Of a stretch of DNA of 64,000 bases, positions 9,200 through 16,671 are shown in pieces. Numbering within the stretch: position 1 is the stretch's first letter; each line of letters starts with the position of its first letter. The notes under the pieces were generated by a model that saw nothing but the letters and a program-made list of their open reading frames with translations, did not search any database and had not been told where the DNA came from. This stretch comes from Parapedobacter sp051400755 (lineage in GTDB: Bacteria > Bacteroidota > Bacteroidia > Sphingobacteriales > Sphingobacteriaceae), in assembly GCF_051400755.1 (NCBI RefSeq), contig NZ_JBLFFL010000002.1:124001-188000 (forward strand), in the 5' to 3' direction. The position numbers and the translations under genes are program-made.

Positions 9200-10410
9200 A
9201 TACCTAATTCCACTTGGAAGGTGGCACCCCAGTTATTGCCGTCGTTGCTTGTCCGGTAGATGCCGTCTTCAATTTGATAGCTCGCGTTCAATTGCAGTTT
9301 GAAGCGGTGGGCGCGGAAATACTTGGTCAAGCCGAGTTCCACGACCTCCGTCTGCGCCTCATAAGCGCCGATATCCTGGTGCGGCTTAATCCACGTGTAC
9401 CGGCTCGCAAGTTCGTATCCGGCATTTCTGTTCAGCAGGTAAGACAGTTGTTGGTTGAGGCCCTGCCCTTTGAATGCATAGATAACTTCGCCTTCTTCGT
9501 CGGTGCTGAACGGATCACCCACATCGCGCCGCATGTATTCTACCTGGTAGGCCCAGCCCCGATACTTAAAGATGGCATCGTAAAAGCTGGTTTTCAGCGT
9601 GAGGGGAGAAGCGAGGAACTTGCCCGTTTGGCCACCGGCGCGTGTTGTACGGTCATTGTAGCTGTAGCCTCCGCCGATCGACAGCTTCGGCATTTCCTCA
9701 TATTCGAGGTCGCCCTCGTAATAGTCGCCCCCATTGGTGAATGCACCGAGTGGCAGGAACTCCATCCGTCCGGTATAGGCTAAGCCATTATCGGTCGCCA
9801 GGGCGGCGCGGCCTTCGCCGGTACTGATGGCCCCCTTGAAATGGAACGGCACCGACCCGATCTTAGGGGAATAATACGCCTTGACGCCGAAGTCGCGATC
9901 GATATTGAACGTGGCGTTGACCAACGAGCGTTCAGCAAATTGCAGTTCACCCGACGAATTGACCCGTTGACGGTTGCCGGGAAGTTTATTCTGTCCGAAG
10001 GAGACATAGAAATTGTCGGTAAAGTGGTAGAACACCACCGCGTCACGCACAATGTTGACGACATCCGTATCGTCATAGTCCTGATCGCCACGCGTAAACC
10101 CCAGCTGGATGCTGTACGACAGCCGGGGATTGTAGATATAGCCATCCATCCGCAGCCGCAGGCGCCTGATACGCGCCTCAAAGCTCTCGGCGCCAAAGTC
10201 GTCGCCGCTGACGGAAGTGTACCGCAGGCGGTTCTGCATCCTGAACCGGAAATTGATATAAAACGTCGAATCGTCACCCGTGTACTGGATGCCCTTAAAA
10301 TCTTCAATAGTTGGCCGTTCATCATTTTGACGCTGGCCGAAGGCTAATTGGCAGGTGCTACACAGGATAACGGCAAAAAAAAACAATAATCGATTTGTCA
10401 TGCTACGCAA
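9196..10410 (-). CDS. Phosphate-selective porin O/P family protein
   Basis: Outer-membrane channel of the Porin_O_P family, 404 residues. A signal peptide ends at AFGQ, and about 16 amphipathic strands follow (RFRMQNRLRYTS, RIRRLRLRMDGYIY, FYVSFGQNKLPGNRQRV). The RIRRLRLRMDG strand and GQNK motif are typical of the family. In Bacteroidetes these proteins are often annotated as phosphate porins without proof of specificity. The gene lies 14 bp after aguA and overlaps lpxB by 4 bp; the four genes aguB-aguA-porin-lpxB run together and may be one transcript. Confidence 0.85.
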   Translation of the reverse strand: MRSMTNRLLFFFAVILCSTCQLAFGQRQNDERPTIEDFKGIQYTGDDSTFYINFRFRMQNRLRYTSVSGDDFGAESFEARIRRLRLRMDGYIYNPRLSYSIQLGFTRGDQDYDDTDVVNIVRDAVVFYHFTDNFYVSFGQNKLPGNRQRVNSSGELQFAERSLVNATFNIDRDFGVKAYYSPKIGSVPFHFKGAISTGEGRAALATDNGLAYTGRMEFLPLGAFTNGGDYYEGDLEYEEMPKLSIGGGYSYNDRTTRAGGQTGKFLASPLTLKTSFYDAIFKYRGWAYQVEYMRRDVGDPFSTDEEGEVIYAFKGQGLNQQLSYLLNRNAGYELASRYTWIKPHQDIGAYEAQTEVVELGLTKYFRAHRFKLQLNASYQIEDGIYRTSNDGNNWGATFQVELGI

Positions 10411-10424
10411 TGGTTAATATTCGC

Positions 10425-11486
10425 TTATAAGGTTCTCACGTCAGGTTCCTGCTGGCTCAGGCAGTGCCAACTGCCCAATCCCCAGATGATCTCGAAGCTA
10501 TCGATACCGACCACCTTACGATCGGGAAAACAGCCCGCTAATATATCCAGCGCCCGCTGGTCGTTTCGGTCGTCGCGGTAAGTAGGCACGGCCACCACTG
10601 TATTGGCGATGTAAAAATTGGCATAGGAGGCGGGTAGCCGCTGGCCGTCGTACACCACTGGCGTCGGCATGGGCAATTCGATAATGTCGAGTTGCTTACC
10701 ATCCTGGAGCCGCATTTTTTTGAGCAACCGGAGGTTATCTTGCAAAATGGCATAATTTTCATCCGAGCGGTTCTCTTCAATCACGGTCACCACCGTGTCG
10801 GCGTTTACAAAACGGGTGATGTCATCGATGTGGCCATCGGTGTCGTCACCGACGATGCCGTCGCCAAGCCAAAGAATCTGCGAGGCACCGTAATAGGCAT
10901 ACAGGTACTCCTCAATTTCTGGCTGGCTCAAGTGCGGATTGCGGTTCTTGTTGAGCAGGCACGCCGTACTGGTCAAGATGGTACCTTTCCCGTTGAAGTC
11001 CACTGAGCCACCCTCCATCACGATGCCGGGGTGATAAACCGGTATGTCCAGCGCCTTTCCGATCAAGGTGGGAATAACATCATCCTGTTCGTAAGGCGGG
11101 TATTTATTGCCCCAAGCGTTATAGCCCCAGTCCACGATGATCTTTTTCGTGTCGGCATCGGGGTTGATTAAGAAAGCCGGACCATGATCGCGGCACCAGG
11201 CGTCGTCTGTCGGATGGTGGTAAAAGGTCACGCGGGACAAGTCTACCCCCGCATGCAATAAGTGGGTTGTGGCGGAGGCCTCCATGGCCGCATCGGCTAC
11301 ATTGATACATACCTGCTCGCCAGCGGAAACTTCCTTGATGAATTGGCAATACGGACCGAATACGGTTTCGAGCTTGCCCGGCCAGCTCGCCTCCTTATGC
11401 GGCCAGCTCAGCCAGGTGGCACGGTGGGGATACCACTCCGCTGGAAAGCGGTAGCCCAATGCTTGGGGAGTCAGCCTACTCATCAA
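10425..11486 (-). CDS. aguA: Agmatine deiminase
   Basis: Converts agmatine to N-carbamoylputrescine and ammonia, a putrescine-forming route from arginine. 353 residues, peptidyl-arginine-deiminase fold. Visible signatures: RATWLSWPHKEASWPG near the N-terminus, DDAWCRDHGPAF, VMEGGSVDFNGKG, GDDTDGHIDDITRF with the catalytic His/Asp, and the nucleophile in GLGSWHCLSQQ (C342). The start overlaps the upstream amidohydrolase gene by 11 bp, so the two pathway enzymes are translationally linked. Confidence 0.95.
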   Translation of the reverse strand: MMSRLTPQALGYRFPAEWYPHRATWLSWPHKEASWPGKLETVFGPYCQFIKEVSAGEQVCINVADAAMEASATTHLLHAGVDLSRVTFYHHPTDDAWCRDHGPAFLINPDADTKKIIVDWGYNAWGNKYPPYEQDDVIPTLIGKALDIPVYHPGIVMEGGSVDFNGKGTILTSTACLLNKNRNPHLSQPEIEEYLYAYYGASQILWLGDGIVGDDTDGHIDDITRFVNADTVVTVIEENRSDENYAILQDNLRLLKKMRLQDGKQLDIIELPMPTPVVYDGQRLPASYANFYIANTVVAVPTYRDDRNDQRALDILAGCFPDRKVVGIDSFEIIWGLGSWHCLSQQEPDVRTL

Positions 11487-12348
11487 TGAACCGTTTGGTA
11501 ATGGGTTGGTAGCTGTCTATCCGGCGGTCGCGGAGAAAAGGCCAATGTTTGCGGAAGTAATCCGATTGGGACAAATCTACTGCGGTCACTTCTGTTTCCT
11601 CGCGGTCATGGTCACCCAGGTAAAGCAATCGTCCCTGTGCATTGGTGATGAAGCTGCCGCCCCAGAATTTCATCGCGCCGTTTTGCTCAAATCCTACACG
11701 ATTCACGCTTACGACCGGAATACCGTTGGCCACGGCATGCGATCGCTGAATGGTCTGCCAGGCGTTGTATTGGTCTTGGTTGGTCTCCTGATCCTGGTCA
11801 GTTGACCAGCCGATGGCCGTGGGGTAAAACAAGATCTCGGCGCCCATCAACGCCGTGATGCGTGCTGCTTCGGGATACCATTGATCCCAGCAGATGAGTA
11901 CGCCAATCGTGGCGAACTTGGTTTTGAATACCTTGTAACCCAAATCGCCCGGCGTGAAGTAAAATTTCTCGTAAAAAGCCGGGTCATCGGGGATGTGCAT
12001 CTTGCGGTACTTGCCGAGGTAAGTGCCATCGGCATCGATCACCGCGGTCGTATTGTGGTACAGTCCCTGTGCACGTTTTTCGAATAACGAAGCGATGATG
12101 ACAACACCCAGCTCGGCCGCCACGGTCTGCAGGGTTTCCGTAGAAGGGCCCGGTATGGGTTCAGCCAAGTCGAAATTGTCGTAATCTTCCACATCGCAGA
12201 AATAAAGCGAGGTGAACAGTTCCTGCAAGCAGACGATCTGCGCTCCCTTAGCGGCGGCTGCGCGGATCTGCGCCACCGCTTTGGAGAGGTTGGTTGCCTT
12301 GTCTGCCACACAACTCATCTGCACCGTCCCGATTTTTACGTTGGTCAT
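11476..12348 (-). CDS. aguB: N-carbamoylputrescine amidohydrolase
   Basis: Nitrilase-superfamily enzyme hydrolysing N-carbamoylputrescine to putrescine, CO2 and ammonia. 290 residues. The catalytic triad is seen as E43 (CLQELF), K116 (YRKMHIPDD) and C153 (LICWDQWYPE). Its product follows from overlap with the agmatine deiminase gene. A perfect minus-strand -7 element TACCTTTG lies at 12376-12369, about 21 bp before the start; a matching upstream TTG is not evident. Together with aguA it gives the cell putrescine from arginine without ornithine decarboxylase, provided arginine decarboxylase is present elsewhere. Confidence 0.95.
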   Translation of the reverse strand: MTNVKIGTVQMSCVADKATNLSKAVAQIRAAAAKGAQIVCLQELFTSLYFCDVEDYDNFDLAEPIPGPSTETLQTVAAELGVVIIASLFEKRAQGLYHNTTAVIDADGTYLGKYRKMHIPDDPAFYEKFYFTPGDLGYKVFKTKFATIGVLICWDQWYPEAARITALMGAEILFYPTAIGWSTDQDQETNQDQYNAWQTIQRSHAVANGIPVVSVNRVGFEQNGAMKFWGGSFITNAQGRLLYLGDHDREETEVTAVDLSQSDYFRKHWPFLRDRRIDSYQPITKRFIDE

Positions 12349-12439
12349 GTTTGCTGCTTTTTTTGTCGCAAAGGTACGACTTATTACAACAGTAAAAAAG
12401 CCGGCAGGTTTTCAAAACGTGGCTTGCTGACGCCGTGGA

Positions 12440-13306
12440 TCAATAGACCAATTCGTACGCCGCGACCTCGTTTTTGAGAAATGTGGGAACCAGTACAAGA
12501 TTTTGTCCCGGTACAAACCCGATATCAGCCGTATTGGATTTTTCGGCTTGCGTATCGAGCAGCACGGTGGTTTCCTTGCCACGGATGAAAAAGACTTCGC
12601 CGTGCCATCTGCTGGCCACGAAGGTGCTGTCATTCAAGATGATCAGTCCATCACCGCCGGTTACTTCCGTATTGACGACTTCCTGCGTGTACTGACCGTC
12701 GTCGCTGAATTTTTTGAGGCCTTCGCCATCCAAGGCATACAGACGGCCATCATGGCATTCGAGTCCATTTACATTGGGGTTGGCGGTTGAGATGGTCTCA
12801 TAGCTTCCGTCCGTAGTCATGCGATAAATGTGCCCCGTCTGCGTATCCGAGAAGTATAGCTGCTGCCCATCGGTCGCCAGGTCGTTGAGGAAGACCGCGC
12901 TGTCCACCGCGATGGTTTTCTCGATGGCTGCCGAAGCAATGTCAATGATCTTGACGGCATCGATGTCCGTGACATACAGTTTGCCGCCCAGCACCGCCAT
13001 GCCTTTGGGCGCGTGCAAGTCGCCCTCCACCCATTTGAGGTCGCGGATGGTGCCATCGGTGTTGAGCGTGGAGATAAAGCCATCGTTATCTTTGTCTCCG
13101 GCGTTGGTATTGCCGTTCGCGACGAAGATGGCGTCCTGTGCCGGGTCGTATAAGGCAGATTCCGAACCCGTAAAAATGGTGTCCGTTTTCCACGACTGCG
13201 TAAGCTTCGGCGTCACCGGCGCATCAGTGGAGTCGTTGTTTTGTCCGCCTGCGCATCCCAGTAGCGTCAACGCGGTGGCGGTGAGAAAAAATGAAGTGTT
13301 CATCAT
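12440..13306 (-). CDS. Secreted beta-propeller lipoprotein (SMP-30/gluconolactonase-like)
   Basis: 288 residues. Lipoprotein signal with lipobox LLGC, so it is probably membrane-anchored on the periplasmic or outer face. The mature part consists of repeating propeller blades (ALYDPAQDAIFVANG, APKGMAVLGGKLYVTD, NDLATDGQQLYFSDT, NGLECHDGRLYALD) as in SMP-30/NHL-like proteins. The conserved Asn/Asp positions of blades 3-4 (FLND, VNGLE) are compatible with a metal site, but lactonase activity is not shown. It stands alone between aguB and rpoN. Confidence 0.75.
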   Translation of the reverse strand: MMNTSFFLTATALTLLGCAGGQNNDSTDAPVTPKLTQSWKTDTIFTGSESALYDPAQDAIFVANGNTNAGDKDNDGFISTLNTDGTIRDLKWVEGDLHAPKGMAVLGGKLYVTDIDAVKIIDIASAAIEKTIAVDSAVFLNDLATDGQQLYFSDTQTGHIYRMTTDGSYETISTANPNVNGLECHDGRLYALDGEGLKKFSDDGQYTQEVVNTEVTGGDGLIILNDSTFVASRWHGEVFFIRGKETTVLLDTQAEKSNTADIGFVPGQNLVLVPTFLKNEVAAYELVY

Positions 13307-13345
13307 ATCAGGATTTAATTAATAATTGATTCATTCCTTATCGAC

Positions 13346-13383
13346 CACTCACCACCGATCACCGATCACTCACCACCGATCAC
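13346..13383. repeat. Direct repeat of 17 bp, period 21, in the rpoN 3' intergenic gap
   Basis: CACTCACCACCGATCAC occurs at 13346-13362 and again, perfectly, at 13367-13383, inside a longer run of CACC/GATCAC words reaching 13393. The run fills the gap between the end of rpoN and the start of the propeller lipoprotein. A related run lies at 16587-16620. Confidence 0.75.
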
Positions 13384-13393
13384 CCACCCACCA

Positions 13394-14869
13394 TCAGAGC
13401 TGTTTCCGCAGCCGTGCCACCGGTATCCCCATGGCTTCTCGGTATTTGGCCACAGTCCGGCGGGCGATGGTATAGCCCTTTTCCTTCAATATCTCCGTTA
13501 ATTTTTCGTCGGCCAGCGGCTTGCGTTTATTTTCGTTTGAAATGCACTCTTCCAATATTTTCTTCACCTCTTTGTTGGAAACCTCTTCACCCGAATCGGT
13601 TTGTATGGCTTCCGAAAAGAACGACTTGAGCAGGAAGGTGCCGAATTCCGTTTGCACATATTTAGAATTGGCCACGCGGGATACCGTGGAGATGTCCATA
13701 TCAATCCGGTCGGCGATATCCTTCAGGATCATCGGCTTCAGTTGACGTTCATCGGCCGTCAGGAAGTACTCGTACTGGTAGTTCATGATGGCGTTCATGG
13801 TTTTGAGCAGCGTTTGTTGCCGTTGTTTGATGGCATCGATAAACCACTTTGCTGAGTCGAGTTTTTGTTTGACAAACTGCACGGCTTCTTTCATCTTCTT
13901 GTCTTTCTGAGACGCTTTGTCATAATGCTCGAACATCTCCTGATACGAACGGCTCACGCGGAGCTCCGGTGCATTGCGGGCATTAAGGGTGAGGTGAAGT
14001 ACGCCGTCGTTGTTGGTGATGTGGAAATCAGGAATGATGTGCAGCTGTTTTCCGGCTACAGCCCCCGAGTCGCCCGGTTTTGGATTGAGTTTGAGTATTT
14101 CGTTGACGATTTCTTTCAGCTCTTCCGAGTCGATGCTGAGTACACGCTCCAGCTTGTCATAGTGCTTCTTGGTAAACTCATCGAGGTAATTCTCCACCAC
14201 GGCCATCGCCTTCTTGATGATGAGGCTGTCCTGATCCTTTTTGCGCAGCTGGATCAGCAAGCACTCCTGGAGGTTGCGGGCACCGATGCCCGGAGGATCA
14301 AACTCCTGGATGACCTTGAGCATCTCTTCGACCTCCTGTTCCTCGGCGATGACGTTCTGGGAAAACGCCAGGTCGTCAATGAGTGATGAAATGGGTCTTC
14401 TGAGATATCCATCATCATCCAAGCTCCCGATGATCTGCTGCCCGATGAGGAAATCCCGGTCAGACAAAGCAAGCAGGTCGAGCTGCTGCTGCAGGTTTTC
14501 GAAGAACGAATTTTGAATCGCGATGGGGATTTCCTTGCGGTCATCCTCGTCGTCGCCATTGCCGTTTTGATTGCCGCTGTAGTCGTTAATGTCGTCTGAT
14601 TGCAGGTAGTCGTCTACATTGAATTCATCAAGCTCGCCAGACTGCTCGTCCTCGTTAAAACGCTCCTCATCGGGATCTTTATCCGGATATTCTTCTACCG
14701 GATCGTTCATATTGGCGAGACTGATGTCCTCCAATGCCGGATTTTCTTCCAGCTCCTCTTTGATGCGGGTATCCAACGAAACCGTGGGCACCTGCAGCAA
14801 TTTGATGAACTGGATTTGCTGAGGAGATAGTTTCTGTAATAACTTTTGTTGTAGAGTCTGTTTTAGCAT
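13394..14869 (-). CDS. rpoN: RNA polymerase sigma-54 factor
   Basis: Alternative sigma factor that needs AAA+ enhancer-binding activators. About 491 residues from the ATG at 14869, which gives the standard N-terminus MLKQTLQQKLLQKLSPQQIQ; a TTG six codons upstream is unlikely. Region I is Gln/Leu-rich, followed by an acidic region II (about residues 50-110, many D/E), the core-binding domain, and the C-terminal RpoN box ARRTVAKYRE that reads the -24 element. A minus-strand element TATTTTTG at 14892-14885 would put the transcript start about 9 nt before the ATG. No sigma-54 activator gene is in the window. Confidence 0.96.
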   Translation of the reverse strand: MLKQTLQQKLLQKLSPQQIQFIKLLQVPTVSLDTRIKEELEENPALEDISLANMNDPVEEYPDKDPDEERFNEDEQSGELDEFNVDDYLQSDDINDYSGNQNGNGDDEDDRKEIPIAIQNSFFENLQQQLDLLALSDRDFLIGQQIIGSLDDDGYLRRPISSLIDDLAFSQNVIAEEQEVEEMLKVIQEFDPPGIGARNLQECLLIQLRKKDQDSLIIKKAMAVVENYLDEFTKKHYDKLERVLSIDSEELKEIVNEILKLNPKPGDSGAVAGKQLHIIPDFHITNNDGVLHLTLNARNAPELRVSRSYQEMFEHYDKASQKDKKMKEAVQFVKQKLDSAKWFIDAIKQRQQTLLKTMNAIMNYQYEYFLTADERQLKPMILKDIADRIDMDISTVSRVANSKYVQTEFGTFLLKSFFSEAIQTDSGEEVSNKEVKKILEECISNENKRKPLADEKLTEILKEKGYTIARRTVAKYREAMGIPVARLRKQL

Positions 14870-14913
14870 AATCAATTCGCTGGGCAAAAATACGAAAATA
14901 AAGGTTATCGTAC

Positions 14914-16002
14914 CTACCTCATCAAGCGTAAGTTATTGAAATGGGCTTTTAACATCCGTAAGCCATCTACAAAACCCATTAGCTTGATCCCTTCCTTGGC
15001 CGCATTTGCCTTGCTGATGGCATACAATAGCCGCCAATGCTTACAAACTTCTTTCCACGCGAAAAAGACGGAATGCGCGGGATCATAAATATGCGCGGGT
15101 TCGCTCGCTGCACCGTTTAATTCAATGATCGAAAAATGTTTCCCCATGTGGAGTTCTTCCCAGCTTTTAAACTTGACATCCAAGCGGCCGTAATGAAACC
15201 CGGATATCTGTTGGCAGACATGATCGATGGTGTTTGACAGCGCTTCGTTGATTTTATGGCTGACGTCCACAAATCGGGCACCCCGGCAATGGGTGCCGTA
15301 GGGGAGGGTATACTGCGCGCCGGTGTGCAGTACGGTGTCCAGCAACGCGCCGTAGGTAGCCCTGAGTACGGGTAACTGAATAACGTACCGGTCTTCCTTT
15401 GCGAGCAGATCCGCGATGGTTGACGACCCATCGCCCGTAACGGTCAGGTATTCCTTACCGACGATGCCCGAGATGCGCCCTCGTGGCTCGCCGGGCATGC
15501 GGTAATAAAAGATGCCGATTTCATGCTCATAATCGATAAATTCCTGAATGAGGAAATCGACCTTACTCTCAGCGGCATAACCACTCAGGTCAGCGACGTT
15601 ATGCAACAATTTTACGCCAGTTCCCCGATCGCCGACATTCGGCTTGGCCATCAACGGAAAGTCGAACCCGTTCGCCCGTAGTGATTGTTCCAGCGCATCG
15701 GCTTCCGTACCGGCCGGTACCAGTTGTGTCTTGGGGTAGTACTGGTAGGGCATGAGGTTGTAGATCTCGTGCTTTGGGGCGAGGGTAAAGCCCGAATACG
15801 GAATGCGGGGATTTGCGGCACTAAAGAAAAACGGGGTGCGTGCCCTGAGGCTGATCCAGAACCAATAGGCCATCAACGGAGCATAGAAAACAGGGGCCGG
15901 CCAATATTCCCAACTGCTGGTCTTGATCAGCCACTTTTTGATCGGCCATGGCCATTTATCGGATACAGTGTTGGTTTGCTGATTTATCGGTTGGAGTGCC
16001 AT
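14914..16002 (-). CDS. ATP-grasp protein, D-alanine-D-alanine ligase-like
   Basis: Predicted carboxylate-amine/thiol ligase-type enzyme of ATP-grasp fold. The frame is open to 16125, but I prefer the ATG at 16002 (about 362 residues) because the segment before it has no domain character. The ATP-grasp core is visible as FPLMAKPNVGDRGTGVKLL, the lysine-rich acceptor FLIQEFIDYEHEIGIFYYR, and metal-binding IIELNGAASEPAHIY. The N-terminal WEYWP...FYAPLMAYWFWISLRAR includes one hydrophobic helix, suggesting membrane association. Proteins of this shape are common in Bacteroidetes and usually unnamed. A starting Met at 16041 is also possible. The substrate is unknown, and true Ddl function is unlikely. 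Confidence 0.7.
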   Translation of the reverse strand: MALQPINQQTNTVSDKWPWPIKKWLIKTSSWEYWPAPVFYAPLMAYWFWISLRARTPFFFSAANPRIPYSGFTLAPKHEIYNLMPYQYYPKTQLVPAGTEADALEQSLRANGFDFPLMAKPNVGDRGTGVKLLHNVADLSGYAAESKVDFLIQEFIDYEHEIGIFYYRMPGEPRGRISGIVGKEYLTVTGDGSSTIADLLAKEDRYVIQLPVLRATYGALLDTVLHTGAQYTLPYGTHCRGARFVDVSHKINEALSNTIDHVCQQISGFHYGRLDVKFKSWEELHMGKHFSIIELNGAASEPAHIYDPAHSVFFAWKEVCKHWRLLYAISKANAAKEGIKLMGFVDGLRMLKAHFNNLRLMR

Positions 16003-16140
16003 TCGTACAGTGTCTGCCCTCCTCGAATCTTTATGTATCATATTTTCAGTGACCAAAATTGGTAATGGTGCGCCAATGGCTTTTAAATAAAACAGCAAAT
16101 TAACGGTTTTGTTGTATAGGTCCAATTATGGCCAACAAAA

Positions 16141-16166
16141 AAAGGGCGCTTTTCCGAGCGCCCTTT
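16141..16166 (-). terminator. Rho-independent terminator of trxA
   Basis: A perfect 10-bp stem (AAAGGGCGCT at 16141-16150 with AGCGCCCTTT at 16157-16166), 6-nt loop. On the minus strand it is followed by a T run (16143-16137). It lies 15 bp past the trxA stop codon. Confidence 0.88.
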
Positions 16167-16180
16167 TTGATTTCCTTTTT

Positions 16181-16498
16181 TTACAACTGTTTCACCAGTT
16201 TGTCGGCCAGAATAGACTTAGGAACGGCTCCGATTTGTTTATCCACGATTTCTCCGTTTTTGAAAAACAGCAGCGCGGGGATATTGCGGATACCGTATTT
16301 TACCGAAATATCGGGGTTATGGTCCACATTCACCTTGCCTATTACCACCTTGCCATCGTATTCCTTTGCCAATTCTTCGACGATCGGACCGACCATGCGG
16401 CAAGGGCCGCACCATTCCGCCCAGAAGTCTACCAATACCGGTTTGTCTGATTGCAATACAACTTCATCGAAGTTGCTGTCTGTAATTTCTAGTGCCAT
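16181..16498 (-). CDS. trxA: Thioredoxin
   Basis: Cytosolic disulfide reductase, 105 residues from the ATG at 16498 (MALEITDSNFDE); three codons further up is another ATG. The active site is WCGPC in VLVDFWAEWCGPC, and the cis-Pro loop is NIPALLFF. Canonical thioredoxin length, no extra domain. The leader is about 115 nt if the minus-strand element TATCTTTG at 16627-16620 is its promoter, and it contains the GGTCACC repeats described separately. A strong terminator follows the gene, so it is monocistronic. Confidence 0.96.
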   Translation of the reverse strand: MALEITDSNFDEVVLQSDKPVLVDFWAEWCGPCRMVGPIVEELAKEYDGKVVIGKVNVDHNPDISVKYGIRNIPALLFFKNGEIVDKQIGAVPKSILADKLVKQL

Positions 16499-16586
16499 AA
16501 TGTTCATTCGTTATGCTTGGGCAGCAGCCATCGGCTATCAGCTTCCGCGTATTTCACTTAGTTGTTTACACGTTGTTTCGGTTGCT

Positions 16587-16620
16587 GGTCACCAACCACC
16601 GGTCACCAGCCGCCGATCAC
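16587..16620. repeat. Imperfect 14-bp tandem repeat between dnaE and trxA
   Basis: GGTCACCAACCACC (16587-16600), GGTCACCAGCCGCC (16601-16614) and a partial GATCAC (16615-16620). The words resemble the run at 13346-13393. It would fall in the transcribed leader of trxA. Confidence 0.6.
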
Positions 16621-16671
16621 AAAGATAAGTATCAAATTCATTGCCAGGGCATCGATACGGACAATCTGACA

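Noticed and set aside
13340..13395. CRISPR array at the CACCGATCAC repeats
   Set aside because: Units are too short (17 and 14 bp) with almost no spacer, and there are no cas genes nearby.
14914..16125. Start of the ATP-grasp gene at 16125
   Set aside because: It would add 41 residues without domain character and begin next to the trxA terminator; the Met at 16002 fits better.
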